A stretch of DNA of 64,000 nucleotides from Dyella japonica A8 (GTDB lineage Bacteria > Pseudomonadota > Gammaproteobacteria > Xanthomonadales > Rhodanobacteraceae): assembly GCF_000725385.1 (NCBI RefSeq), contig NZ_CP008884.1, positions 2,728,001 through 2,792,000 on the forward strand, written 5' to 3'. Positions 35,854 through 44,646 of this stretch are shown in pieces. Positions within the stretch are counted from its first letter, which is position 1, and each line of letters begins with the position of its first letter. Under the pieces are notes generated by a model. It saw only the letters and a list, made by a program, of their open reading frames with translations, searched no databases and had not been told where the DNA came from. A program made the translations under genes and the position numbers.

Positions 35854-36711
35854 TCAGAAGTGCCAGGTCAGGCTGAGGGCCGGTCCGCTGAGCTCCATGC
35901 TCTTCAGGAATTCGTTGCCACTGTTCTTCTTGTATTCCACATCCCGGTAGTTGAGGGCAATGTCACCCCAGTGGAAGCCATAGGCCACACCAACCATGAG
36001 CTGGTAGGTGTTGTCCGAGCCGCCCGCACCGACGTCGGCGTAGTAGGGGAAGAACCAATTGCTGCCCGCGAACGGAGCCCAGCGTCCGCGCACGCCGATC
36101 ACGCCATCGGTGACATGGGTCTGGTTGTGGAGATGGCCGCTATCGTTGATGGCCAGGTTGCCGCGGTTGCCCGAGAGGCTGAAGTTCCAGTTGAGGTTGC
36201 CCTTGATCCACAGATAGCGCATGCCGACCACGAGGTCGATGTAGCCCTGCTGGCCATGGGCCAGGGAATAGAGCCCTGCCAGGGTCACCATGCCGCCTTT
36301 CATGTTCCAACGCGTGTCCAGATTCGCGTTGGCGCCGAATCGTTGGCTGCCGATGTTGGTGAAACGGCCCTTTTCGTCGGAAAACTTCACCCAGTCAACA
36401 TCGCCATAGAAGCCCCAGTCCCCCTTGCGAACCGTGCCGTCGAGCATGAAGGCACCACTGAGGTAGCTGAAGATGTTGTTGTTGGACTTCTGCTCGACCG
36501 TGCCACCGTTGTCGGGCAATTGATAGCGCGTCTGGGCGCTGATGCCCGGCAACCACCCGTAGGGCTGGATGCTGCCATGCCAATCGCCATCCCAGTAGTC
36601 GGGCGTGTCGGCCTTGGCGGCAGGGATCGAAAGAAGGCCAAGGCAGACCATGGCGACGAGGGCGCGGGGAGATGCAAGGCGATGAAACGCGACGCGGGGC
36701 ATGACTGTCAT
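35854..36711 (-). CDS. Outer-membrane beta-barrel protein, unknown
   Basis: A 285-residue protein with a signal peptide (about 1-34, ending AAKAD) and alternating aromatic strands ending in LSLTWHF; a terminal Phe is the usual outer-membrane barrel signal. No repeats or known binding motifs are seen. It may be a small porin or surface protein. The upstream region, shared with the DUF3300 gene, carries a GTA-N4-TAC repeat at 36791-36800 that could serve this gene. First gene of a probable two-gene operon with the membrane protein at 34653. Confidence 0.75.
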   Translation of the reverse strand: MTVMPRVAFHRLASPRALVAMVCLGLLSIPAAKADTPDYWDGDWHGSIQPYGWLPGISAQTRYQLPDNGGTVEQKSNNNIFSYLSGAFMLDGTVRKGDWGFYGDVDWVKFSDEKGRFTNIGSQRFGANANLDTRWNMKGGMVTLAGLYSLAHGQQGYIDLVVGMRYLWIKGNLNWNFSLSGNRGNLAINDSGHLHNQTHVTDGVIGVRGRWAPFAGSNWFFPYYADVGAGGSDNTYQLMVGVAYGFHWGDIALNYRDVEYKKNSGNEFLKSMELSGPALSLTWHF

Positions 36712-36789
36712 CCTTCTCTGTCGGCGAATGCCGATATCGTCCCGCGCCGCTGCTGACAGTTACAGCGAACTACTACCTACGCATCAATT

Positions 36790-36801
36790 AGTAAATCTAC
36801 G
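36790..36801. promoter_or_regulatory. GTA-N4-TAC inverted repeat upstream of the barrel gene
   Basis: GTAAATCTAC at 36791-36800, 79 bases before the minus-strand barrel gene and 39 bases from the second copy at 36840. It belongs to the set of GTA-N4-TAC repeats in this cluster; it is one of the weaker members. Confidence 0.4.
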
Positions 36802-36839
36802 TGGCTCCGGAGTCAGTCTTACGCCAGGTTGCCCGCTTA

Positions 36840-36871
36840 GGTATTTTTACCCGGTTTTGTTCCGCATAAAT
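36840..36871 (+). promoter_or_regulatory. Strong GGTATTTTTACC site with downstream promoter elements (DUF3300 operon)
   Basis: GGTATTTTTACC (36840-36851), then seven bases, then GTTCCG (36859-36864) and an A/T-rich stretch CATAAAT that can act as the -10 box. The repeat therefore covers the place of a -35 box, as expected for an activator-dependent promoter. The same arrangement recurs at 39311. Confidence 0.6.
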
Positions 36872-36939
36872 GCAGTGGTCAAGTCGTCTCCCTGCGTACC
36901 AAGCTGATGCGAGCGCAAGAGCTGCATCGGAGCGACACG

Positions 36940-38337
36940 ATGAAGACGATGAAGTCCCTTGGAATCTGGCGGATCTTCCTGCTGTGTTCTTTATGCGTGC
37001 CCTTGGTGCTGACGGGGCCGGTGATCGCGCAGAGCCCGCAGAGCCCGCAAGGCTCCAGTAGCAGCGGGCAGAAGATCTACAACAACCAGCAGCTCGATCA
37101 GATGCTCGCGCCCGTGGCGCTGTATCCCGATGCGCTGCTGTCGCAAGTGTTGATGGCGTGCACTTATCCAAGCAATGTGGCGGACGCCGCCGCCTGGTCC
37201 GCAGCGCACCCGAAAGCGCAGGGCGATGACGCCGTGAAACAGGTCGCCAGCCAGCCGTGGGATCCGAGCGTCCAGTCACTGGTGGCCTTTCCGCAGGTGC
37301 TCGCGCAAATGAAACAACACCCCGACTGGGTGCAGAACATCGGTGACGCTTTCCTTGCGCAGTCGGACGACGTCATGGCATCCATCCAGCGTTTGCGCGC
37401 TCAGGCGCAGAAGGCCGGCAACCTGAAATCGACCGACCAGCAGAAGGTAGTGGTGCAGCAGGCGCCGGCCGCGGCCAGCGCACCCAGCACGACGGTGATC
37501 CAGATCGAGCCTGCCAATCCGCAGGTCGTCTACGTGCCCACGTACAACCCGACGGTGGTGTATGGCACCTGGGCCTATCCCACCTATCCGCCGACCTATT
37601 GGCCACCGCCGCCGGGCTACGCGTATCCCGTGGCGAGTGGGTTGGCGGCCGGACTCGCGTTCGGTGCGGGCGTGGCGATCGCCAACTCGCTGTGGGGTGG
37701 CTTCGACTGGGGCCACAACGACGTCAATATCAACGTCAATCGCTACAACAACATCAACGTCAACAATCGCATCACCGGCAACGGCAACGTGTCCTGGAAC
37801 CACAATCCCGACAACCGACGGGGCACGCCCTATCGTGATCAGGCTAGCCGTCAGCGCTACGGTCAGGGCGTGGGCGGTGCCAATCAGCGCCAGGCCTTCC
37901 GCGGCAACGATGCCTCCATGAATGCCAATCGCCAGCGCGCCCTGCAGAGTTTCGACCGCTCCACCAACAACGGCTCGTCCATGGCGGCGAGGCGGTCGGC
38001 CGGCGAAACCGGCGCGGCGCTCCATCGCCCGTCAGGTGGCAGCCGGGCGGGTGGGCAAGGCATCGGTGGCGGCGAACGCGGAAATATCGGCGGCCAGACG
38101 CGTGGAAATCTGGGTGGCGAAACGCGTGGAGGGTCCTCGGGTCATCCATCCAGCGCGGGACCTCGCAACAACGCCTTCAGCGGCGTGCAGTCGCCGGGCT
38201 CGTCGCGGTCGCAGTTTGATCGCGGCTCGGCCAGCCAACGCTCGATGTCCCAGTTCCATGGCGCCGGTGCCAGTGCCGGCCGGCAGGTCTCCCGACCCGC
38301 ACCCAGCCGGGGCGGTGGCGGATTCCATCGTCGTTGA
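36940..38337 (+). CDS. DUF3300 family exported protein
   Basis: A 465-residue exported protein. After a signal peptide (about 1-30) the DUF3300 domain follows with DQMLAPVALYPDALLSQVLMA and WDPSVQSLVAFPQVL. A Pro/Tyr-rich stretch (PTYPPTYWPPPP) leads to a Gly-rich hydrophobic segment, then an Asn/Val repeat region (INVNRYNNINVNN) and a long disordered Gly/Ser/Arg tail. The function of DUF3300 is unknown. It is followed 11 bases later by a DUF2950 gene; these two families are habitually paired. Start chosen at 36940 (CGGAG upstream). The promoter region carries the GGTATTTTTACC motif. Confidence 0.9.
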   Translation: MKTMKSLGIWRIFLLCSLCVPLVLTGPVIAQSPQSPQGSSSSGQKIYNNQQLDQMLAPVALYPDALLSQVLMACTYPSNVADAAAWSAAHPKAQGDDAVKQVASQPWDPSVQSLVAFPQVLAQMKQHPDWVQNIGDAFLAQSDDVMASIQRLRAQAQKAGNLKSTDQQKVVVQQAPAAASAPSTTVIQIEPANPQVVYVPTYNPTVVYGTWAYPTYPPTYWPPPPGYAYPVASGLAAGLAFGAGVAIANSLWGGFDWGHNDVNINVNRYNNINVNNRITGNGNVSWNHNPDNRRGTPYRDQASRQRYGQGVGGANQRQAFRGNDASMNANRQRALQSFDRSTNNGSSMAARRSAGETGAALHRPSGGSRAGGQGIGGGERGNIGGQTRGNLGGETRGGSSGHPSSAGPRNNAFSGVQSPGSSRSQFDRGSASQRSMSQFHGAGASAGRQVSRPAPSRGGGGFHRR

Positions 38338-38348
38338 GGAGACAGACC

Positions 38349-39251
38349 ATGACTCGTTTTCCCAAGATCCGTGGACTTGCGATGGGCGTGGTGTTCTGGG
38401 CCGGCTGCGCCGTGTGCGGTGTCGCCCTTGCGCAGCAGGCGATGTATCCCACGGCTGACGATGCCGCCAATGCGTTCGTGCAGGCGGTGCGCAACCATGA
38501 CCAGGCCGCGTTGGCCAAAGTGCTGGGCAGCAACTGGAAGGACTACATTCCCGTCGAGGGTATTCATCAGGAGGACGTGGATCTTTTCCTGAAGCGCTAC
38601 GACGAAAGCCACCGTATCGATACGGCGGATGGCAAGGCCCATCTCGATGTGGGTTCGGAGAACTGGGTTCTCCCGCTGCCGCTGGTGCAGGGCAGTGGTG
38701 GCTGGCATTTCGACATGGCGGCGGCCCAGCAGGAGATACGCACGCGGGACATCGGGCAGAACGAACTGGCCGTGCAGCAGGCGCTGCTGGCTTACTACGA
38801 TGCCCAGCGCGATTACGCCTCCGAAGACCGGGACGGTGACAAAGTGCTGCAGTACGCGCAGCGCCTTGTCAGTTCTCCCGGCAAACACGACGGCCTGTAT
38901 TGGCCGGCGTCTGGTGATCAACAACAAAGCCCGCTCGGTCCGGCGTTCGCCTCGGTCGTGCCCGGGCAGGGCTATTACGGCTACCACTACAAGATCCTGA
39001 CCACTCAAGGTGCGTCCGCACCCGGAGGTGCGTACAACTATGTGCAGGGTGGGCGCATGACCAACGGGTTTGCCCTCGTCGCGTGGCCGGTCCAGTACGG
39101 CGAAACCGGTGTAATGAGTTTCATGGTGAGCCACGACGGCCAGGTGTTCGAAAAAGATCTTGGCAAGAACGGTAGCAACACGGCGCAGGCGATGAAGGCG
39201 TTCGATCCGGATAGCAGCTGGAAACAGGTCGACGTATTACCTGCCAATTGA
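38349..39251 (+). CDS. DUF2950 family exported protein
   Basis: A 300-residue exported protein with signal peptide (about 1-31, ending ALAQQ). The family is recognised by YPTADDAANAFVQAVRNHD, the NELAVQQALLAYYDAQRDYAS stretch and the C-terminal MSFMVSHDGQVFEKDLG. DUF2950 has no known activity. The ATG at 38349 has GAGGAG eight bases upstream, inside the DUF3300 stop region, so the pair is likely translated from one mRNA. A hairpin that ends the unit follows at 39282. Confidence 0.9.
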   Translation: MTRFPKIRGLAMGVVFWAGCAVCGVALAQQAMYPTADDAANAFVQAVRNHDQAALAKVLGSNWKDYIPVEGIHQEDVDLFLKRYDESHRIDTADGKAHLDVGSENWVLPLPLVQGSGGWHFDMAAAQQEIRTRDIGQNELAVQQALLAYYDAQRDYASEDRDGDKVLQYAQRLVSSPGKHDGLYWPASGDQQQSPLGPAFASVVPGQGYYGYHYKILTTQGASAPGGAYNYVQGGRMTNGFALVAWPVQYGETGVMSFMVSHDGQVFEKDLGKNGSNTAQAMKAFDPDSSWKQVDVLPAN

Positions 39252-39281
39252 TCTTGCGCGGATTGGGCTGGAATCCCCGAC

Positions 39282-39302
39282 ATGGCGCCTGTCTGGCGCC
39301 AT
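39282..39302 (+). terminator. Hairpin terminator after the DUF3300/DUF2950 pair
   Basis: ATGGCGCC-TGTCT-GGCGCCAT is a perfect eight-base-pair stem followed by GTTCTTT, so a moderate intrinsic terminator. It separates the unit from the next promoter motif. Confidence 0.7.
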
Positions 39303-39310
39303 GTTCTTTA

Positions 39311-39341
39311 GGTGCTTTTACCTAAGATAGTTCCGAGTATT
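39311..39341 (+). promoter_or_regulatory. Strong GGTGCTTTTACC site with downstream promoter elements (Omp85-like gene)
   Basis: GGTGCTTTTACC (39311-39322) lies inside a longer palindrome TTAGGT-N6-ACCTAA, followed by seven bases, GTTCCG (39330-39335) and AGTATT as a possible -10. The spacing from repeat to GTTCCG is identical to that at 36840. Confidence 0.6.
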
Positions 39342-39420
39342 TGCGCTGTCCGAGGGCGCGACGATTCGGCAAAGTTATCTCCGTCAGGCATGGCAGCGAT
39401 AGCCGATGGATGGAGTTTTG

Positions 39421-40659
39421 ATGAGGGCCTTTCTCGCGACGGGAGTGTGGTTTCTGCTCTGCGGCATGTCGCTGTTGAGCGCCGCTGGGCTTCGCGCGCA
39501 GGAGGCCGCCGAAAACCCACCGGCCGGCACGACGCCATCCCCGCTATCGCCCGATTCACCGCCTTCCTCATCCAGCGGCGAAAAGAAAACATCCTGGTGG
39601 AGCAACTTTAAGGATCCCAAGGATGGCGCGCTCGACATGTCGAGTTGGCTGCTGAAGCACAAGGGCGCCCTGTTCGTACCGATCATCATCACAGAGCCTG
39701 CCGTAGGCAATGGTGGCGGACTGGCGGCCGTGTTTTTTCACCAGCCGAAGCAGTCGGAAGAGTCGAAGGAAAGCGGCCGGCGCATTCCCCCGGATATCTA
39801 CGGCATCGCGGCGTTCAAGACCGAGAACGGCACCTGGGGGTACGGCGTGGCCGGGTCGTTCCACTTCAAAGACGACACCTGGCGATATGTGGGGGCCGTC
39901 GGCAAGACCAATGTCAATCTGAATTACTACACGCAGGGCTTGCTGGGAGCGCCCAAGGAGATTGGCTACAACCTCAACGGGCTTTTTTCCTACCAGCAGG
40001 TATCACGTCGGTTGGGCGTGAGCGACCTGTTCGTATCGGCGCGCTGGCTTTACATGGACATTGATAGTCGCCTCAATATTCCCGGCGACAATCAATACTT
40101 CAAACCCAAGGAATTCGCGCAGCGCGCGTCGGGGCTTGGCTTGGGCCTGAGCTACGACTCACGCGACAACACGCTGACGCCGTCCAAGGGCTGGTTGTGG
40201 CGGGTTGAGGCAACCGAGTACGCGCCTGCATTTGGCAGCGACAATACATTCCAGGCTTACCGGGCCCACGCATACGGCTATTTCAGGTTGGGGCAGGACT
40301 GGGTGTTGGGCACGCGCGCCGATTATCGCGCGGTGCGAGGGGATGCGCCCTTCTATCAGCAACCTTCCATCGACCTGCGTGGCATTTCCTACGGACGGTA
40401 TCAGGACCAGAACGTGGGCATGCTCGAAGCCGAGCTGCGCTGGAATGTCACGCCCCGCTGGGCACTGCTGGGTTTCGGTGGTGCGGGAAAGGCCTGGGGC
40501 CGCACGCTGAACTTTGGCGATGCCAGTACGCACACGGCCGAGGGCGTCGGTTTTCGCTACCTGATTGCCAAAGCGCTGGGGCTCTATGTAGGCGTTGACT
40601 GGGCCTGGAGCGAGAGTGACCACGCCTATTACATCCAGGTGGGAAGCGCCTGGCGGTAA
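39421..40659 (+). CDS. Omp85/BamA-type outer-membrane barrel protein
   Basis: A 412-residue exported protein: signal peptide to about 27, a Pro/Ser-rich linker, then a barrel resembling the C-terminal surface-antigen (bacterial surface antigen D15) domain of Omp85 proteins. LGLGLSYDSRDNTLTPSKGW is the classical barrel segment; the C-terminal strand ends YIQVGSAWR rather than in Phe. No POTRA domains precede it, so it is not BamA or TamA but one of the small POTRA-less relatives, possibly with a lipase- or porin-like role. The start at 39421 has GGAG six bases upstream; an ATG at 39406 has none. Confidence 0.85.
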   Translation: MRAFLATGVWFLLCGMSLLSAAGLRAQEAAENPPAGTTPSPLSPDSPPSSSSGEKKTSWWSNFKDPKDGALDMSSWLLKHKGALFVPIIITEPAVGNGGGLAAVFFHQPKQSEESKESGRRIPPDIYGIAAFKTENGTWGYGVAGSFHFKDDTWRYVGAVGKTNVNLNYYTQGLLGAPKEIGYNLNGLFSYQQVSRRLGVSDLFVSARWLYMDIDSRLNIPGDNQYFKPKEFAQRASGLGLGLSYDSRDNTLTPSKGWLWRVEATEYAPAFGSDNTFQAYRAHAYGYFRLGQDWVLGTRADYRAVRGDAPFYQQPSIDLRGISYGRYQDQNVGMLEAELRWNVTPRWALLGFGGAGKAWGRTLNFGDASTHTAEGVGFRYLIAKALGLYVGVDWAWSESDHAYYIQVGSAWR

Positions 40660-40707
40660 GGCGACCGGATTCCATCGGAGGCCGGCCGCATCACCGATGT
40701 TCCACTG

Positions 40708-41166
40708 TCAGTTGACGGTGTATCCCTTGCCCTTCATGCAGGCGCCATAGGCCTGGGCGAGGTTAGCCGTGTTCTGGTTCTGCGCGGCCGCCGAGGCGGC
40801 GTTCTGTTCCCGGCGCTGTTCGCGCGCACGAACGCCACCAGCCACGACCCCCGCTGCGGCGCCGACTGCCGCGCCATGTCCGGCATTGTCGTTGGCAACG
40901 CCGCCGATCACGGCGCCCGCCGCCGCGCCACGCATCGCGCCACCTACGCGCTGGCCACCGCCAACGGCAGGCCCGGTCTGGGGTGGCGGAGTTGCCTGTG
41001 CGGGCGCGTTGGTTTGCGCCCATGACATGCAGGCGCTCTTGTCGGTTTGCTGCTGATTGGCGTCTTGTCCGTTGGCGGGATAGGCAACGGGCAACTGCTG
41101 TGCTGACGCGACGCCGGCCACGCACAGGAGCGAGAAACCGATGTTCCTCAAACGATAGGCTTTCAT
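40708..41166 (-). CDS. Exported glycine-zipper protein
   Basis: A 152-residue protein with a signal peptide ending in VASAQQ, a Gln/Asn/Pro-rich spacer and a glycine zipper with GAMRGAAAGAVIGGV and GAAVGAAAGVVAGGV, followed by a charged coil and a C-terminal Cys segment (AYGACMKGKGYTVN). Such proteins insert into or span the outer membrane region; the exact role is unknown. ATG at 41166 has GGGAG seven bases upstream, better than the ATG two codons earlier. Probably the last gene of a unit with the lipoprotein and the response regulator upstream. Confidence 0.82.
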   Translation of the reverse strand: MKAYRLRNIGFSLLCVAGVASAQQLPVAYPANGQDANQQQTDKSACMSWAQTNAPAQATPPPQTGPAVGGGQRVGGAMRGAAAGAVIGGVANDNAGHGAAVGAAAGVVAGGVRAREQRREQNAASAAAQNQNTANLAQAYGACMKGKGYTVN

Positions 41167-41229
41167 GGACATGCTCCCTTGGCAGTCTTGAAGGAAAGGG
41201 GCCGGGCGTGGCCGCAGCCCCTGTGGACA

Positions 41230-41808
41230 TCAGCGGATGATGCCGTCCGACTTGAGCTTCGGAATGATCGTCTTGGCCAGATCCTGCGTGGCCTGCGGGA
41301 TATTGCTCGTACCCACGCCTTCCGTGGTGACCGACCAGATCACCTTCTGGCTCTTAGCATCCCACACCGTGGTTTCAAGCGTGACCTGGTCGTACTGCGT
41401 CACGTCGGGTGTCGACGCCCACGCGCCGCCATACCAGCCATAGAAGCCACCCCAGGCGGGGCCGCTCGGTGTGACATTGAGCTTTTGCTCGACGCGCTGC
41501 ACGCGCGTGGTGAGGATGACCTGGGCACCCGTGGACTTGATCACGTCGCCGAGCTTTTCCGAATTGGAACCGGCGGGAATCTGGGAATAGCTCTGCTCGG
41601 CCTGCACGCCGGCACCCTGCAATTGCTGCACGAACGTATCTTCAAACACATGGCGATAGGTGTCGCTCTTGGTGACGCCGAGGACAAGCACGTTGGACGC
41701 CGGCGGGCCGGGCCACGACGGATCCTTCCATTGATTGCTGACGCTGAAGGTCGAGCAGGCGGCGAGCAGCAAGGCTCCCAGCGGAGCGGCATAACGGAAC
41801 AGGCTCAT
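41230..41808 (-). CDS. Lipoprotein (DUF4136-like)
   Basis: A 192-residue lipoprotein: signal peptide with lipobox LLAAC, Cys18 being the lipidated residue. The mature part begins with SNQWKDPSWPGPPASNVLVLGV and contains IPAGSNSEKLGDVIKSTGAQVILTT, resembling the DUF4136/LpxC-type lipoproteins. A Gly/Trp/Tyr-rich insert (WGGFYGWYGGAW) sits in the middle. No enzymatic motif is visible. It lies 61 bases after the LuxR-type regulator and 63 bases before the glycine-zipper gene on the same strand, so an operon is likely. Confidence 0.8.
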   Translation of the reverse strand: MSLFRYAAPLGALLLAACSTFSVSNQWKDPSWPGPPASNVLVLGVTKSDTYRHVFEDTFVQQLQGAGVQAEQSYSQIPAGSNSEKLGDVIKSTGAQVILTTRVQRVEQKLNVTPSGPAWGGFYGWYGGAWASTPDVTQYDQVTLETTVWDAKSQKVIWSVTTEGVGTSNIPQATQDLAKTIIPKLKSDGIIR

Positions 41809-41869
41809 GGGATGTTTCTCCTTTGAATAAGGTGCGGGAAGAGCGGGATGCGAGAGGGAGCATGTTGGG

Positions 41870-42568
41870 TTACTGGGGAGCCGGCTTGTCCTCCGATGCC
41901 AAGTTCATGTCATGGAGACCGGTGGGAATAAGTCCCAGCCGTTCCGCCTCCCGAATGAGCGCCACGCCGCTGTGCACGCCCAGGAGATCGAGTAACGATT
42001 GCCGGTGGCTTTCCACCGTGCGCACGGAAATACCGAGGTCCGCAGCGATCTCGCTGGTGCGCTTGCCCTTGGCCATGGATTCGATCACTTCCCGCTGTCG
42101 CCGGGTGAGCCGATGCAACGATTCGGGGGCCTCGAGCAGCGACGCCATCAGTTGAGGGCTGATGAACTGATTGCCTGAGGCAACTTCAGCCATGGCATTG
42201 AACAGCTCAGTGCTTGGCGACTGTTTAAGAACATAGCCATTTGCCCCGGCCTGCATGGCCTCGCGCACGATCAGCGGCTCACTGTGGGTGGAGAGCACCA
42301 CGACGGGAAGGTCGCTGCCTTGCTGGCGCAAACGGCGCAACGCCTGCAGGGCGCTGAAAGGCGGCATGGCGATGTCCGTGACGAGGATATCCACCTGACC
42401 GGCAACGGCGGCCTCCATCAGTGCGGCGCCGTCATGCACGAGCAGCACGGAGTGGGCTCGCTTGGCGAGCAGGCCAGCCAGCCCCTCAGCGACGCAGCGA
42501 TGCTCGTCAGCCAGCAGGACGCGAAGCTTGCGGATGCTTTTGGACACGGTTCGTGCGTTCGCTTTCAT
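41870..42568 (-). CDS. LuxR-type response regulator (divergent from the kinase)
   Basis: A 232-residue response regulator. The receiver domain has Asp21/Glu22, phospho-acceptor Asp65 (VTDIAMPP), a Thr/Ser switch region and Lys in GYVLKQ. The NarL/LuxR helix-turn-helix follows from about 155 (LTRRQREVIESMAKGK, SVRTVESHRQSLLDLL). All receiver residues needed for phosphorylation are present. It is divergent from the MASE1 histidine kinase and likely leads an operon with the lipoprotein and glycine-zipper genes. Its own promoter region carries GTA-N4-TAC repeats. Confidence 0.92.
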   Translation of the reverse strand: MKANARTVSKSIRKLRVLLADEHRCVAEGLAGLLAKRAHSVLLVHDGAALMEAAVAGQVDILVTDIAMPPFSALQALRRLRQQGSDLPVVVLSTHSEPLIVREAMQAGANGYVLKQSPSTELFNAMAEVASGNQFISPQLMASLLEAPESLHRLTRRQREVIESMAKGKRTSEIAADLGISVRTVESHRQSLLDLLGVHSGVALIREAERLGLIPTGLHDMNLASEDKPAPQ

Positions 42569-42972
42569 GCGTCAGCGATGGCCGGCGAAAGGCTCCCCGA
42601 GCAGGGCGTCCTGGGCGCGGCAAAGGCGCGCCAACGCTCGCGAGGGTGTCCGGACGCGGGACGGGCGCATATCGGAATCATGGTCGGCAGGACCCCATCA
42701 GGTCAGGATCGTCCTGATGCAGCTTCGCTTGTCGATGCGTGCTTGGTAAGCGAACTTTCACTCAAATGGAGTCGGTAAATTTACTGAGATACTCCGGGTT
42801 TTCTTCGGTGCATTGGCGGCTTTTTCGACGACTGACATGCCCAAATACGCGGAATTTTTTAGCTGTATTCGATTCCGTAAGGCCTTTCCGAAGCCTTATC
42901 TGCGATTTGCCTACAAAGTGACTCGTAGAACTACGTAAATCGTCACGAAGTAATGACGGTTCTTATGGAGAA
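42569..42972. promoter_or_regulatory. Large regulatory region between response regulator and kinase
   Basis: A 404-base intergenic stretch, visibly richer in A/T than its surroundings. It contains GGTAAATTTACT (42774-42785), whose core GTAAATTTAC is a perfect palindrome, and GTAGAACTAC (42925-42934) about 40 bases before the kinase start. A small frame here (42739-42921) has no ribosome-binding site and is not called a gene. The region must hold promoters for both divergent units. Confidence 0.55.
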
Positions 42973-44646
42973 ATGCGGATTGGCTTCGATTGTCCAGTGA
43001 TGTTTATTCATAGGGCGGCGGCTGCTCATCGGCAGCAGGACGAAAGGATGCACGGAGCAGAGGGGTTTTTCAGCGGGAGAGCACCAGCCGGTGCGTGGTC
43101 CCAACACCTGTCGCGTGGCGTAGGCGTCGGCCTTGCCGCGCTGCTGGCGCAGTGGATTTCCATGGTGCTTTGGGATCACTCGCGTGATTCCCAGATTATC
43201 TGGCTGCCTGGGCCATTATTGCTTGCACTGCTGTTGTGCGAAGGCCACCGATACTGGTTGGCCTATGACGCCGGCTGGGCGGCCGGCATGCTGATTTTCG
43301 CGGTGATGTTCCGGCTGCCGATGGGCGGCATCTTTGTCGTGACGTTGGTCGTGCTCGGTCTCATCAACGCGGCGGCGTGGACATTGAGTCGTCTGAGCAG
43401 AGAGCAGTCGATCCACCACTTTTTTGGACTCCTTCTGTTTCTGGCCGTGGCGGTGACTGCCTTGCCCGCGGCAACGGGGGGCGTGCTTTCTCAGTTGGCG
43501 GCGGTGGTGAATCTGCCGAACTGGCTGTCGCGGGAATGGTGGCATGTGGCCCTGGCGGACTCGCTGGGTTATGTGCTGCTTACACCCGCTCTCCTGAGCG
43601 TGGTCAATCCCAGCGCATCGCTGCGTCGAGTTTTCCTGCCGGGCTGGCGGGTGTGGGTGGTGACGGCGGGCGCACTGGCGATGCTCTGGTTCGGTTGGCG
43701 CGAGCTTGGGGTCTTCGCCACCCTGAGGCCGCTGCTCCTGCTTGCGCCGGTGCCCCTCGCCATCTTCGTCGCCTTGCGCGCGCAGGTCACCGGGACTTGC
43801 GCGGTCAATCTGGTGGTCGGGTTGATGGCGATCCAGCTGAGCCTTGCCCAGGAAGGGCCGTTCGTCCAGACCGAGTCCACCCTTACCACCATTAGTGTGC
43901 AGCTATGGATGCTGGGCATATCCGTCGCGTCGCTGTACCTCGCTGCCCTGGTGGAACAGCGCCGCGCCACGCAGCAGGCACTGGTCGCCAGCAGCACGGA
44001 AGTGCGCGAACTGGCAGGGCGATTGATCGTAGCGCAGGAGCAGGAGCGCGCCCGCATCGCCCGTGACCTGCACGACGACATCAACCAGCGCCTGGCCGTG
44101 GCATCGATCCGTTTGAGCGCGCTACGTCGCAGGGTGGACGAGAACAACCGGCAGGACGTCAGCCAGCTTCAAAGTGAATTGATTGCCTTGTCCGAAGACG
44201 TGCGCCATCTCTCCCACGACCTGCATCCGAGCATGCTCACCCAGACCGGGCTCACGGCTGCACTCGCGGGCCTGTGCCAGAACGTCCGCCATCGGAATGG
44301 TCCCGCCATCGAGTTGCGTGTATCGCCGTACGCCAAAGACCTTCCCGAGGACGTGGCGCTTTGCGTGTATCGCGTGACGCAGGAGGCACTGGGCAACGCC
44401 ATGCGCCATGCGGAGGCGGAGCGCATCGAGGTGGCGGTGCAGATTGCGCACAGACAGGTAGATCTCACCATCACGGACAACGGCAAGGGGTTTGTCACCG
44501 AGGGAGGTGGGCGTCGTGGCCTTGGCCTGGTGAGTATCGACGAGCGCACAAAGCTGCTGGGTGGCAGCTATCGACTGCAATCAACTCTTGGAAAAGGAAC
44601 CGAGTTATGCATACGAATACCGCTAGGAGCCCACGGGCCAGCCTGA
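42973..44646 (+). CDS. MASE1-domain sensor histidine kinase (HisKA_3 type)
   Basis: A 557-residue membrane-bound kinase. About eight hydrophobic segments (roughly 50-325) form a MASE1 sensor region. The dimerisation/phospho-transfer domain carries RIARDLHDDINQRLA with His367 as acceptor, and the ATPase domain has EALGNAMRHAEA and TDNGKGF (N and G1 boxes) and GGGRRGLGLVS. This is the NarQ/DegS type of kinase that partners LuxR-type regulators. The next gene, such a regulator, overlaps it by 40 bases. The ATG at 42973 has a ribosome-binding site only two bases away; an alternative ATG at 43048 with AGGA seven bases upstream is also plausible (His would be 342). Confidence 0.9.
   Translation: MRIGFDCPVMFIHRAAAAHRQQDERMHGAEGFFSGRAPAGAWSQHLSRGVGVGLAALLAQWISMVLWDHSRDSQIIWLPGPLLLALLLCEGHRYWLAYDAGWAAGMLIFAVMFRLPMGGIFVVTLVVLGLINAAAWTLSRLSREQSIHHFFGLLLFLAVAVTALPAATGGVLSQLAAVVNLPNWLSREWWHVALADSLGYVLLTPALLSVVNPSASLRRVFLPGWRVWVVTAGALAMLWFGWRELGVFATLRPLLLLAPVPLAIFVALRAQVTGTCAVNLVVGLMAIQLSLAQEGPFVQTESTLTTISVQLWMLGISVASLYLAALVEQRRATQQALVASSTEVRELAGRLIVAQEQERARIARDLHDDINQRLAVASIRLSALRRRVDENNRQDVSQLQSELIALSEDVRHLSHDLHPSMLTQTGLTAALAGLCQNVRHRNGPAIELRVSPYAKDLPEDVALCVYRVTQEALGNAMRHAEAERIEVAVQIAHRQVDLTITDNGKGFVTEGGGRRGLGLVSIDERTKLLGGSYRLQSTLGKGTELCIRIPLGAHGPA

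Noticed and set aside
36838..36872. GGTATTTTTACC motif as a simple terminator hairpin
   Set aside because: The stem is only four base pairs with an A/T loop, and the same 12 bases recur in front of another gene with no transcript to end at that point.
42739..42921. 60-codon frame in the regulatory region between the regulator and the kinase
   Set aside because: No ribosome-binding site, overlaps the GTA-N4-TAC site, and the product has no recognisable feature. The A/T richness fits a promoter region better.
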